Source: CAVQBP01 sp964448105
GTDB lineage: Bacteria; Bacteroidota; Ignavibacteria; Ignavibacteriales; Ignavibacteriaceae
DNA length: 10,541 bases
Assembly: GCA_964448105.1 (NCBI GenBank)
Contig: CAYUVK010000141.1
Coordinates: 1-10,541, forward strand
Reading direction: 5' to 3'
Shown here: positions 1 to 6,360 of the stretch, piece after piece
Position numbering within the stretch: position 1 is the stretch's first letter
Layout of the letters: the number at the start of each line of letters is the position of its first letter
Position numbers and translations under genes: made by a program
The notes under the pieces: model-generated
What the model was told of the DNA's origin: nothing
Databases searched by the model: none
Seen by the model: the letters and a program-made list of their open reading frames with translations, nothing else

Positions 1-627
1 ATGGAAAAGCCAATACTGGAGGAAATTTTAGCAGTTTATAAATGCAAGGGATATAAGATTTTTGAAGCCAGGGATTCAAAGGGGAAGGCTATTCCTTTTA
101 ATCTTAATATTGGAGGGATAAGAACAAATGATATGACTCCAAATACTTTTAATGATTTTGAATTTTGTTTTTTTAAAGATGAAAATGGACAGCAGAAATT
201 CTATATATGGGAAATTACTACGGACCCGGGTCTTTATTATTTGAGATATCCATTGAATAATAAGGGGACTGCTATTCTTGCCCCAGGTCAATATTTAGGC
301 TGCTGGCAAATTGGATTGCATAAAAATAAATATAAAGCCTTGGTACAGACAGGTAATGCAGTTAAAGTCTACAGAGATTGCAATAGAGATGATAAATATG
401 ATTATAAAGAATGGACTGCAGAGTGGGGATATTTTGGAATAGATAATCATAGAGCCAGCAAATATGGAATCGTAAATTATGTAAATAAATTTTCAGCCGG
501 CTGTCAGGTATTTAAAGATCCAAAAAATTTTGATGAGTTAATGGCACTATGTGGTTATGCTATAAAATTTTTTCCCAACAGGTTTAGTTATACTTTGATA
601 GAAGAAAAGGATTTTAACCAGATATAA
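1..627 (+). CDS. Phage-type YkuD-like (L,D-transpeptidase-fold) protein, probable cell-wall enzyme
   Basis: This 208-residue protein has no visible signal peptide or membrane segment. The middle and C-terminal part carries a sequence resembling the YkuD catalytic signature: His150 in 'GIDNHRA', 14 residues of spacing, then Ser165-Ala-Gly-Cys168 in 'SAGCQVF'. In YkuD enzymes the His and Cys act on peptidoglycan peptide cross-links. Proteins with a 'W-x-I-G-x-H...ALVQ...VYRD...HRA...SAGCQVF' layout occur in phages and prophages, where a lysis or wall-remodelling role is usually assumed; the family placement is from memory of the pattern. Without an export signal it would need a holin-type route or act during infection. 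The ATG is the first base of the window, so an upstream start or ribosome-binding site cannot be judged. It is followed by about 150 bp without a gene and then a restriction gene remnant, so any partner lysis genes would be to the left. Confidence 0.6.
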   Translation: MEKPILEEILAVYKCKGYKIFEARDSKGKAIPFNLNIGGIRTNDMTPNTFNDFEFCFFKDENGQQKFYIWEITTDPGLYYLRYPLNNKGTAILAPGQYLGCWQIGLHKNKYKALVQTGNAVKVYRDCNRDDKYDYKEWTAEWGYFGIDNHRASKYGIVNYVNKFSAGCQVFKDPKNFDELMALCGYAIKFFPNRFSYTLIEEKDFNQI

Positions 628-776
628 TAATTTAGTAGCAAAAATAAAGAAGTAATGTAAATAGGATGGATAAGGCTAAGAGAACATATTTGTAAACGAC
701 TGGGTTGATATTATTTGATTTATTTTCATAAAACGGATAATTTGCAAATAAAACAATTCACAATAAGCGGGGCTGA

Positions 777-1098
777 ATGTCTGTTCCATCCAGGATAGTT
801 GAACTCGTCGAACTCTTTGAAAGAAATATCGATTCATATAAATCAGGTGCATATAATGAAACCCAGGTAAGGAATGAATTTATAAATCCCTTCTTTACGG
901 AGCTCGGCTGGGATGTTGAAAATAAAAGAGGTTATGCCGAAGCTTAAAAAGATGTAATTCATGAATATTCGCAAAAAACTGCCGATTCTGTTGAAGCTCC
1001 GACAAATCGAAGCTGCAGATAAAAAAATAGACCAATTGGTTTACCGGCTTTACGGGTTAACAGAGGAAGAAATAAAAATTGTGGAGGGGGATACTTAA
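777..1098 (+). pseudogene. Type IIG restriction-modification enzyme remnant (internal deletion)
   Basis: From ATG 777 the reading frame gives 'MSVPSRIVELVELFERN...' through 'ETQVRNEFINPFFTELGWDV...GYAEA', which resembles the N-terminus of the large Eco57I-like type IIG restriction-methyltransferases. A TAA at 945-947 stands where those proteins usually have Tyr ('YAEAYKDVIHE'), and 'KDVIHE' follows in the same frame. Another frame starting around 961 then gives 'RQIEAADKKIDQLVYRLYG' and 'LTEEEIKIVEGDT', ending at TAA 1096-1098. That is the usual extreme C-terminus of the same family. Full-length members are about 1000 residues or more, so both ends survive while the methyltransferase and specificity parts are absent. 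The junction lies roughly between 962 and 1000 and changes frame. The gene cannot make an active enzyme. The family assignment rests on recognition of both termini, not on a search. Confidence 0.75.
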
Positions 1099-1099
1099 T

Positions 1100-1497
1100 T
1101 TGTTTTCTTTTGATATAGGATCGGTTGTTAAAATAATAGGCAACCTTTCTCTTATTTTAGGTTTTTTCTGGAGCATATATAACCTTTATTCTAAATTCAG
1201 AAAACCTAAAATAAATCGAAATACAAGAGACTTTATTATTTAATTGAGGAATGGTTTGATGAAATTTATAAAAATCTTTAATCAGGATTGAATTTTGAAA
1301 ATTTAAATAATAAAGAAAAAAAGATAAAACAATTTATAGCTGATTATAAATTACAAAACGTAAAATTAAGATTTAGTAAAAAATTCAGAAATGATTTTCT
1401 AAAAATTTGTGGTTTAGAAAAAGATACAGATACTAATTTTGCGGATATAGAAATGAGAATTAAGCTTTTAAAGATGTATTGGAAAATTAAAATATAA
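1100..1497 (+). pseudogene. Broken gene for a small membrane-anchored hypothetical protein
   Basis: TTG 1100 follows the purine-rich GGAGGGGG at 1083-1090 and opens a 47-codon frame to TAA 1241-1243. It encodes one hydrophobic segment ('VVKIIGNLSLILGFFWSIYNLY') followed by a basic stretch. At about 1227 the adjacent frame continues with 'RLYYLIEEWFDEIYKNL', stops at TAA 1279-1281, and then stays open to 1497 (69 codons from TTG 1288, charged, Lys-rich, C-terminus 'KMYWKIKI'). The 1288 TTG has no usable ribosome-binding site of its own. I therefore read the stretch as one decayed gene of about 130 codons with a frameshift and an in-frame stop. The alternative is two separate tiny genes. No family is recognised. 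It starts one base after the stop of the restriction remnant and probably belonged to the same former cassette. Confidence 0.4.
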
Positions 1498-1544
1498 TTT
1501 AAAAAGTATAAAAAATTAAAAATAACAGATATGAACTAACAAGG

Positions 1545-1569
1545 GTATGGTAAAAGAAATTTACCATGC
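1545..1569. terminator. Hairpin between the converging gene ends, possible terminator of abiE
   Basis: The arms GTATGGTAAA (1545-1554) and TTTACCATGC (1560-1569) pair over 10 bp with one T-G wobble, around a 5-nt loop. It lies between the 3' end of the broken plus-strand gene (1497) and the 3' end of abiEii (1577, minus strand), where a shared terminator is expected. Neither side has a clean run of T directly after the stem, so intrinsic termination would be weak. Confidence 0.45.
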
Positions 1570-1576
1570 GATTCAT

Positions 1577-2479
1577 TCATTTCCATCTCCATTCTTTATA
1601 ATTCCAGACTTTAGAAAAATCAATTTGACTGCAAGCAGGTTCAATAAACATTTCAATTCCAGCAACTACTTCAGAAAAGTTTAGATTTATTTCTAATAGA
1701 CGCTTTTTTACAAATGCTGCCCAGAGTACCTCCAGATTTCTGTCATTCTTAAATTTTTCATTAAAAATGGCTTTTCGATTTTCAATTGGAGTACGGCGAT
1801 TAGTAAATGTTTCCGTTAAAGCACTATGCAACGTGAGAAGATCAAAGTCTTTACCTGATGCAAAGAAATGGATGTCATAGAAATCTTTCATTCTGCTGGT
1901 AGCAATTCCGAGAGAAACAATCGCTTCAAATTTCTCTGCTATTGCTGATTCAAGTGAATATACATTCAGGTGAGGTGCTTCAAAATCAAGGATAGCAGGG
2001 TAATCCATTTTAAGAGAACCGGGATAGATTACATCACCAAACCCGATATCAATTTGTATCTGCTGCCTGGCTGTTCCAAGCTTAGCGGACAATTTAACTC
2101 TTATGCCATGGTATTCATCCTGTTCAACAATTTCTTCAGCAGAAACTGAACCTGGATCGAAAGTTAAACCGTCATCAAAATTTATAGATGCAATTTCCTC
2201 AAATATTTCTTTCAATGAATCGCTGTTGTTAGGAACAGAACTTCCAAGCAAATCAATATCTTTGGTCGGGCGGAGCCTGCTTATATCATGAGCAAGAAAG
2301 AGAAGGGCACCTTTAAGTACAAAATTATTTGAATAAATTGATTTTGAAATTCTGAACAGAAATCTTTCCTGGATATATTGGAGCAAAACCGAATTGAACT
2401 CAAGTGAATTTTTACGTGAGTAATTAGAGAGCTTTTCTTTTATCGATGCAGCGATATTTGTAATTTCTTTTTTAGGCAT
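1577..2479 (-). CDS. abiEii: AbiEii/AbiGii-family nucleotidyltransferase toxin
   Basis: This 300-residue protein has the layout of the DUF1814/AbiEii nucleotidyltransferases. 'FVLKGALLFLAHD' (residues ~53-65) is the glycine-containing first motif, here KGA rather than the commoner KGG. 'RLRPTKDIDLLG' supplies the metal-binding Asp74 and Asp76, 'QIDIGFGD' carries Asp144, 'AIAEKFEAIV' carries Lys183, and 'RMKDFYDI' is the family's late (R/D)-x-K-D motif. AbiEii toxins transfer nucleotides to cellular targets such as tRNA, halt growth, and are held in check by AbiEi; the pair acts in phage abortive infection. I choose ATG 2479, which overlaps the TGA of abiEi as TGATG, a sign of translational coupling. 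A TTG one codon upstream is possible but unneeded. All visible catalytic residues are present and the frame is unbroken, so the toxin is probably active. Confidence 0.85.
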   Translation of the reverse strand: MPKKEITNIAASIKEKLSNYSRKNSLEFNSVLLQYIQERFLFRISKSIYSNNFVLKGALLFLAHDISRLRPTKDIDLLGSSVPNNSDSLKEIFEEIASINFDDGLTFDPGSVSAEEIVEQDEYHGIRVKLSAKLGTARQQIQIDIGFGDVIYPGSLKMDYPAILDFEAPHLNVYSLESAIAEKFEAIVSLGIATSRMKDFYDIHFFASGKDFDLLTLHSALTETFTNRRTPIENRKAIFNEKFKNDRNLEVLWAAFVKKRLLEINLNFSEVVAGIEMFIEPACSQIDFSKVWNYKEWRWK

Positions 2480-3072
2480 CAACCAACAATTGCTTTAACA
2501 TAAGGAAGTATCTTTTCTTTTACTCTAAGTGATTCTGCATATTCAAACAGCTGGTTTATATCCCGATTTTTCAGCTTTAGATAATTCTTAAGTGATTCGA
2601 TAACTATATCATCACCTATTTTAGCCTGGTAGCGAAAGAGATCGCAAATTGTCTTTTCCCGGCTGTATATTCTTATAGTTCCGCTTTTGGTATCAACTTC
2701 ATTTATCCCGGTTTCGTAATATTTATGAGGAAAATAGTATACTTGTACCGGGGGGTAATCCAGTTTAAAGCCGGGTGTATTGTGAGGCACAGCTACTGTA
2801 ATGTATGAAGGGTTAAAAGTCGTAATATTGTGATATGAAGCTGCAGAGGTGAGACATATAACAGCTTTATTATTAGAGCTGCACACATCAGCAAAACTGC
2901 CATGTTCATCCCACGGGTAATCTATAAGCTTGTAAAGTCCGGGTTTAATTTTTTCGATTATTCCTTCAGAAACTGCTTTTACTATATCTCTTGGATGAAT
3001 TTTATGGTTACGCATTTCCTTCATTCTTGCATAACCCTTATGTTTTTCGAATATTTTGACTATATCTTTCAT
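2479..3072 (-). CDS. abiEi: AbiEi-family antitoxin / transcriptional autorepressor
   Basis: From ATG 3072 the product is 197 residues. Residues ~1-55 ('MKDIVKIFEKHKGYARMKEM...' to 'GIIEKIKPGLYKL') form the winged-helix N-terminus typical of AbiEi antitoxins. The rest ('VICLTSAASYHNI', 'ITVAVPHNT', 'IRIYSREKTICDLF') matches the AbiEi C-terminal domain pattern. In this type IV system AbiEi counteracts AbiEii and also represses the operon. A second ATG at 3090 would add six residues, but it lies inside the upstream inverted repeat and almost at the expected transcription start. I therefore prefer 3072, where AGAG sits 7 nt before the ATG. The gene is directly upstream of abiEii and shares a TGATG junction with it. 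Because of the neighbouring element it may belong to a mobile defence cargo; that is inference. Confidence 0.82.
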   Translation of the reverse strand: MKDIVKIFEKHKGYARMKEMRNHKIHPRDIVKAVSEGIIEKIKPGLYKLIDYPWDEHGSFADVCSSNNKAVICLTSAASYHNITTFNPSYITVAVPHNTPGFKLDYPPVQVYYFPHKYYETGINEVDTKSGTIRIYSREKTICDLFRYQAKIGDDIVIESLKNYLKLKNRDINQLFEYAESLRVKEKILPYVKAIVG

Positions 3073-3082
3073 ATTATAACTC

Positions 3083-3131
3083 TGGATCATTTCTTAGGCA
3101 AATATACGAAATATGCCTAAGAATTGATCCA
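3083..3131 (-). promoter_or_regulatory. abiE promoter with a large inverted-repeat operator
   Basis: The arms at 3083-3100 (TGGATCATTTCTTAGGCA) and 3114-3131 (TGCCTAAGAATTGATCCA) are reverse complements at 17 of 18 positions, separated by 13 bp. On the minus strand TATATTTG (3106-3099), a match to the Bacteroidota -7 consensus TAnnTTTG, begins in the spacer and runs two bases into the left arm. A convincing -33 TTG is not seen. Transcription would start near 3092, about 20 nt before the chosen abiEi ATG. AbiEi proteins are known to bind inverted repeats at their own promoter, so a dimer here would cover the promoter. Confidence 0.7.
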
Positions 3132-3278
3132 TATCTGGTCTCCGGTTCATTTTTACTGTCAATAGAATGGATTGGCGGAAATCCGGAACTTAAAAAGATT
3201 TTCTTTTAATTATGAATTTTCCTACATAGTAAATAAATGCGAAAGGGAAAAATAAAAATAGATAATTAAAATTAGATT

Positions 3279-3306
3279 TGTCACTCGATGCGTGACATTA
3301 ATCGAG
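3279..3306. repeat. Two overlapping, mutually exclusive inverted repeats
   Basis: TGTCAC (3279-3284) pairs with GTGACA (3292-3297) over a 7-nt loop. CTCGAT (3284-3289) pairs with ATCGAG (3301-3306) over an 11-nt loop. The two stems share bases and cannot form together. A run of seven T lies a few bases after the second stem, giving a terminator-like shape on the plus strand. Confidence 0.4.
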
Positions 3307-3359
3307 CTATATTTTTTTAATAATATAAGTCGTTAAGGCGAGATGAGTTTATTTTAATA

Positions 3360-3374
3360 AAAAAAATTTCAACA
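3360..3374 (+). repeat. 15-mer direct repeat, copy 1
   Basis: AAAAAAATTTCAACA occurs here and again at 3811-3825 with no mismatch. The sequence is low in complexity, so chance or a short recombination target are both possible. Confidence 0.35.
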
Positions 3375-3612
3375 GTGGGTCGCTAAATTTTGATTTTAAA
3401 GCTGGATGGTTTATTTTTTTAATTATTGAAATTGGAAGTAAGCAGAAAGAGATAATATGTTTCTGTAAAAAAAGCTAAAATTATAGGGCGAGATAAAAAT
3501 CAGGTCGTACCTTACTTGACAGGGGAGAAGGTAAGTTAATTCGGTTATGAGTTTCACAAAATAATTTTTGGTATGAATCAATATCTTTAAAAACAGAGTA
3601 TTGATTGTTGTC

Positions 3613-3785
3613 TGCAGACAAAATCTGCATTCCTAAATAAGCTTTTATTTGGTGAATAAAGCCGGGTAAAGCTGCTTAGTTTGAATTGATTGTTGAGGTG
3701 AAAAGTCCTACAAAATCGAATCAATAAAAATTTTCTATAAAGTTTGCTTAATTAGCAAATAGACGTAAGCGCTTCCTGCCACGTC
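3613..3785. other. Cluster of stem-loops, possible structured RNA or recombination region
   Basis: Five hairpins follow each other within 173 bp. TGCAGA/TCTGCA is at 3613-3618 and 3624-3629. AAATAA/TTATTT is at 3635-3640 and 3645-3650, extendable by a T-G and a C-G pair. ATTGATT/AATCAAT is at 3685-3691 and 3719-3725 and encloses a second, imperfect stem (TTGAGG with CCTaCAA). TTTGCT/AGCAAA is at 3743-3748 and 3754-3759. GACGT/ACGTC is at 3762-3766 and 3781-3785. TTTATT just after the second left arm can instead pair with AATAAA near 3655, so alternative folds exist. There is no coding signal. In AT-rich DNA some of these stems are expected by chance, so a functional RNA is only a suggestion. 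Confidence 0.3.
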
Positions 3786-3810
3786 AGCAGAAAATTTTAT
3801 AATCATAATT

Positions 3811-3825
3811 AAAAAAATTTCAACA
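3811..3825 (+). repeat. 15-mer direct repeat, copy 2
   Basis: This is identical to 3360-3374, with the two starts 451 bp apart. The copies bracket the stem-loop cluster. They are followed by different sequence (gtgggt in copy 1, taaggg in copy 2). Confidence 0.35.
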
Positions 3826-3964
3826 TAAGGGTGAACTTTAATACCTCATGAAAGGTTTTTATCTATTGGAGGTTATGAAAGAATTTTAGACTTAGCTGTG
3901 AGTATAAAATAAAAGACTGCTGCTTATAAAGACTATATGTAGATGGAAACCTGATCTTTTAGTT

Positions 3965-4525
3965 ATGGCTAATAAAAATTATATAAAAATAAAAAGTCGT
4001 TTAAAGCTTACTGAAAAATCAGAAATTTATTTAAAATCTAAAGTAGAAAGCAGCAATGAAAATGAAATAAAAAACTGTATTGCCGGAATAAGATTTATAG
4101 AAAATGAAATAATTGAAGAATCAGAAAATAAAGAAGAAACAGAAAGAATTCAGGAAGCTGTACAGTATGAAGAAAAAGCAGAGGGACAAAAAGATGTTAT
4201 CAGCTGTAGCAAAATACTGATACTGACGAAAAAAGCTGATATTGTAAGAATATTTGATGCTATGTATGAAACCGATATGATATCAACACAATCAACTATT
4301 AAACAAATAGCAGAGTTATTTTTCAATGAAGTTAAAGCTAAGACGGATTTTGTAAATACTTATAATTCAACAAAGGATCAGATGGAGAAAAATGAAAGTT
4401 CAACGAACAGTAAAAAGATATTGAGGTTTATAATGGTGTTGGCTGAGAAGAGCTTCAGGCATAAGCGAAAAGAGCTGGATCAATTAATCAAATTTTTAAC
4501 GACGCTGAGAAAAAATATTATATAA
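3965..4525 (+). CDS. Hypothetical protein with a possible RteC-like C-terminal module
   Basis: The product has 186 residues. The first ~80 are hydrophilic, Lys/Glu-rich and probably partly helical or disordered, followed by a more ordered C-terminal half. Residues ~83-160 run 'KILILTKKADIVRIFDAMYETDMIS' and then 'IKQIAELFFNEVK' and 'KKILRFIMVLA'. This recalls the C-terminal module seen in RteC-type and other regulatory proteins of Bacteroidota mobile elements (a conserved 'I.w..s...L..l...L...g.i' rhythm). The resemblance is weak and from memory, so no function is assigned. There is no signal peptide, transmembrane segment or obvious helix-turn-helix. ATG 3965 has no Shine-Dalgarno, as is common in Bacteroidota. 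It is the first plus-strand gene of the putative integrative element, 100 bp ahead of the next gene, and an accessory or regulatory role is likely. Confidence 0.6.
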   Translation: MANKNYIKIKSRLKLTEKSEIYLKSKVESSNENEIKNCIAGIRFIENEIIEESENKEETERIQEAVQYEEKAEGQKDVISCSKILILTKKADIVRIFDAMYETDMISTQSTIKQIAELFFNEVKAKTDFVNTYNSTKDQMEKNESSTNSKKILRFIMVLAEKSFRHKRKELDQLIKFLTTLRKNII

Positions 4526-4529
4526 TTTT

Positions 4530-4569
4530 ATAATGAATATAAAGAACATGATATAATGAATATAAAGAA
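4530..4569 (+). repeat. 17-bp tandem direct repeat just after the 3965 gene
   Basis: ATAATGAATATAAAGAA occurs at 4530-4546 and 4553-4569, a 23-bp period with a 6-bp spacer. The period is close to two helical turns, so the copies face the same side of the DNA. It lies 56 bp before the ATG at 4626 and could be a regulator or recombinase binding site; nothing shows which. Confidence 0.6.
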
Positions 4570-4625
4570 TATTTATTCCGATTTTTATTTAATTGGTATC
4601 CCGAAAATAGAAAGGGATATCAATC

Positions 4626-4931
4626 ATGGGAGCATATCAAAATTTCTCTGACTCAACTGAGATTGAAAAGCTGTTAAAAAGGGACAAGCAGCTATCTGCA
4701 AAAACAAAGCCTACCAAATATCTAATCATATCAAGTTTACCTCTTTATAGGTTAATAAATCAAACAAAGATTCCATGTCGTAAAGCTTCCTTTAGAGATC
4801 TTTTAATAATTGAATTGGAATTAGAAAGTCAAGAAGAGTGTGCGGAAGAACTGCAGAAAGACGATCAGAAATCAGAGATCAGTGTTCAGAAGTCTGAAGA
4901 TGAAATGAAAGACGAAACGGAGCCTCCATAA
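4626..4931 (+). CDS. Small hypothetical protein with an acidic tail
   Basis: The product is 101 residues. The N-terminal ~65 residues are basic to neutral ('EKLLKRDKQLSAKTKPTKY', 'SLPLYRLINQTKIPCRKASF'). The C-terminal ~35 are dominated by Glu, Asp, Lys and Ser ('EECAEELQKDDQKSEIS...') and look disordered. No domain, signal peptide or membrane segment is recognised. The ATG at 4626 has no clear Shine-Dalgarno; the upstream sequence is AT-rich with the tandem 17-mer. It is on the same strand as and 101 bp ahead of the integrase, in a position where small element-specific regulators or excision factors are often found, but no helix-turn-helix is visible. The alternative is a spurious ORF; consistent strand, length and spacing argue mildly for a real gene. 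Confidence 0.45.
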   Translation: MGAYQNFSDSTEIEKLLKRDKQLSAKTKPTKYLIISSLPLYRLINQTKIPCRKASFRDLLIIELELESQEECAEELQKDDQKSEISVQKSEDEMKDETEPP

Positions 4932-4961
4932 TAATTGTAAGAGTACAATATTTCGAAACTT

Positions 4962-4991
4962 CCTGTTTTTGTTAAAACTTCAACAAGCAGG
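4962..4991. repeat. Interrupted inverted repeat upstream of the first integrase
   Basis: CCTG (4962-4965) with TTGTT (4969-4973) pairs with AACAA (4982-4986) and CAGG (4988-4991), with a small internal asymmetry and an 8-nt loop. There is no T-run after it, so it is not a normal terminator. It sits about 40 bp before the integrase ATG and could be an operator or a recombinase site. Confidence 0.35.
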
Positions 4992-5032
4992 CAAGATCAA
5001 AAGAAAATCGGGGAACTAAAGAAGGGAAACAC

Positions 5033-6112
5033 ATGGAAGAGATTTCAAATTTATTAAAAAAGTTAAGTGTTGAGGATGTTGAAAAACTAAAACTTTTAAT
5101 GTCTTTAACACCTAAAGCAGCGGTGGATAAAGGAGAAGCTACAGTTAAAGAAAAAATCACTATCCAAATGTTTGCTAAAGAATACGGTGATTTAATTAAA
5201 CAAAATCGATCGGAAGCTTATTATACATCTGTGAATATTTCATTTAAGTATTTAACAAATTACTTCGGCAGTCTAAGATTAATTCAATCCATCGGTTTAA
5301 AAGATATTGAAAGTTTTATTTCTCATCTGCAGCACAAAGCTGCAAAAGGCTACAGAGTATATGTAAGGACCTTGAAAGCTGCTTTTAATAAAGCTGTTGA
5401 TTGGTGTTACCTAAGAGATAATTATTTCCTAAAGGTAAAACTTCCTAAGAAGCAGCAAGTAAATCCAGCATACATTGATAAGAGGCAGCTTAATTTAATT
5501 TGTGAACAAATCCACGCCCAAATAATAAAAGATTTCATTGTTTCCGGATTTTTTACAGGGATGCGCTTAAATGAACTAGTTAACTTAAAATGGAAAAATA
5601 TAAATTTAACGACAAGAATTATTACTGTTGGCGATGAAGAATTTAAAACTAAAGGAAGAAATCAAAGGTATATTCCGATTTGCGATGAAGTATATGATAT
5701 ACTATTAAGCAAAATCTGTAAAAGAAGAAAAATACTAAGATTAAAAAATGATTTTGTCTTTTGTAAAGAGAATAGCGAACCTTATACCGGTGATTATTTT
5801 TCTAAAAATTTTAAGAGGGCATGCAAAAATGCCGCAATAGATGAGTCAATTCACTTTCATTCTTTAAGACATTCTTTTGCTTCTAACCTAGCTCAAAATG
5901 GCATTCCATTATATACAATAAAAGAACTGCTTGGACATTCTTCAATTTCTACAACTGAGATTTACTCACATTTGAATGTAGAAACGTTAAGAGATGCTAT
6001 TAGTGTTCTGGATGATAATATTCCGGATAGGACAAAAAGGGAAAAGAAGACAGAGAACAATAAAGGAAATTCACAATTAAGAATTATTGTTAATAAAAAA
6101 AATGAAGGGTGA
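5033..6112 (+). CDS. Tyrosine recombinase / site-specific integrase (first copy)
   Basis: This 359-residue phage-type integrase would cut and rejoin the element and host attachment sites through a 3'-phosphotyrosine. The SAM-like core-binding domain spans ~42-140 ('TIQMFAKEYGDLIKQNRSEA...LKAAFNKAVDWCYL') and the catalytic domain ~145-330. Visible catalytic residues are Arg178 in 'FFTGMRLNEL', a Lys in 'FKTKGR' (~205-207), His276 and Arg279 in 'HFHSLRH', His302 in 'LLGHSS' and the nucleophile Tyr311 in 'EIYSHL'. The N-terminus (1-40) is predicted helical ('MEEISNLLKKLSVEDVEKLKLLM') and lacks the beta-sheet arm-DNA-binding domain seen in the second integrase of this window. ATG 5033 is preceded by AAGGG with a 6-nt spacer. 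The next gene starts 5 nt after its stop and the primase follows, suggesting one operon. The basic tail after 330 is probably flexible. Confidence 0.93.
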   Translation: MEEISNLLKKLSVEDVEKLKLLMSLTPKAAVDKGEATVKEKITIQMFAKEYGDLIKQNRSEAYYTSVNISFKYLTNYFGSLRLIQSIGLKDIESFISHLQHKAAKGYRVYVRTLKAAFNKAVDWCYLRDNYFLKVKLPKKQQVNPAYIDKRQLNLICEQIHAQIIKDFIVSGFFTGMRLNELVNLKWKNINLTTRIITVGDEEFKTKGRNQRYIPICDEVYDILLSKICKRRKILRLKNDFVFCKENSEPYTGDYFSKNFKRACKNAAIDESIHFHSLRHSFASNLAQNGIPLYTIKELLGHSSISTTEIYSHLNVETLRDAISVLDDNIPDRTKREKKTENNKGNSQLRIIVNKKNEG

Positions 6113-6117
6113 GTGAA

Positions 6118-6360
6118 ATGACTTATATGTGGCAGGAGGAAAGAGGTAAGAAATTTTACAAAGTACAAACGGACAATAGTGAAGTTGCAAAGAAAATGAA
6201 AAGAAGGAATGGCTTTCATCTTAGTGGAATGGGATTGAATGCAAAGTTATGGATTTTTAGTTGTGAATTTTCAAGGCCGGATATAGCTAAAAAAACCCTT
6301 AAATCAATTACCGGCAAAAAAGCAAAAAACGATTCTGAGGGGATGTTTGTTTATGAGTAA
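6118..6360 (+). CDS. Small conserved-looking hypothetical protein between integrase and primase
   Basis: The product is 80 residues, mixed basic: 'MTYMWQEERGKKFYKVQTDN...', then 'KMKRRNGFHLSGMGLNAKLW' and 'SRPDIAKKTLKSITGKK'. I do not recognise the family. It contains neither a membrane segment nor a clear helix-turn-helix. ATG 6118 is preferred because AAGGG at 6105-6109 lies a good distance upstream. A GTG at 6109 overlapping the integrase stop would add three residues but sits too close to that site. It begins 5 nt after the integrase TGA and its 3' end overlaps the next small ORF by 8 nt, so it should be translated from the same transcript. The position suggests a role in excision or replication of the element, which is inference from context only. 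Confidence 0.6.
   Translation: MTYMWQEERGKKFYKVQTDNSEVAKKMKRRNGFHLSGMGLNAKLWIFSCEFSRPDIAKKTLKSITGKKAKNDSEGMFVYE

Larger units (their letters stand above)
3132..3964. other. 833-bp gene-free stretch rich in stem-loops
   Basis: I find no convincing coding region on either strand; the frames I read are closed by frequent stops and show no family motifs. The stretch holds overlapping inverted repeats at 3279-3306, a 15-mer occurring at 3360 and 3811, two copies of GGCGAGAT (near 3338 and 3487), and a run of stem-loops between 3613 and 3785. It separates the minus-strand abiE operon from the plus-strand element genes, so it should contain at least one promoter for the latter. I could not identify one that fits the TAnnTTTG consensus. 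Confidence 0.6.

Noticed and set aside
76..291. 71-codon minus-strand frame inside the first gene
   Set aside because: It is fully antisense to the YkuD-like protein gene and has no family features or ribosome-binding site.
2103..3120. Plus-strand frames at 2103-2291 and 2902-3120 across the abiE genes
   Set aside because: Both are antisense to the AbiEii and AbiEi coding regions, whose motifs are clear; the second also crosses the abiE operator.
3848..3889. 13-codon ORF with an internal GGAGG and ATG (3868-3877), possible leader peptide
   Set aside because: The frame is too short, the GGAGG is only 2 nt from the second ATG, and there is no terminator or attenuator after it.
4962..4991. Hairpin as the terminator of the 4626 gene
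   Set aside because: The stem is interrupted and no T-run follows; it is kept only as an inverted repeat.
4972..6219. Minus-strand frames at 4972-5160 and 5962-6219 around the first integrase
   Set aside because: They lie antisense to the integrase ends and the small downstream ORF, have unbalanced Ser/Phe/Leu composition and no start signal.
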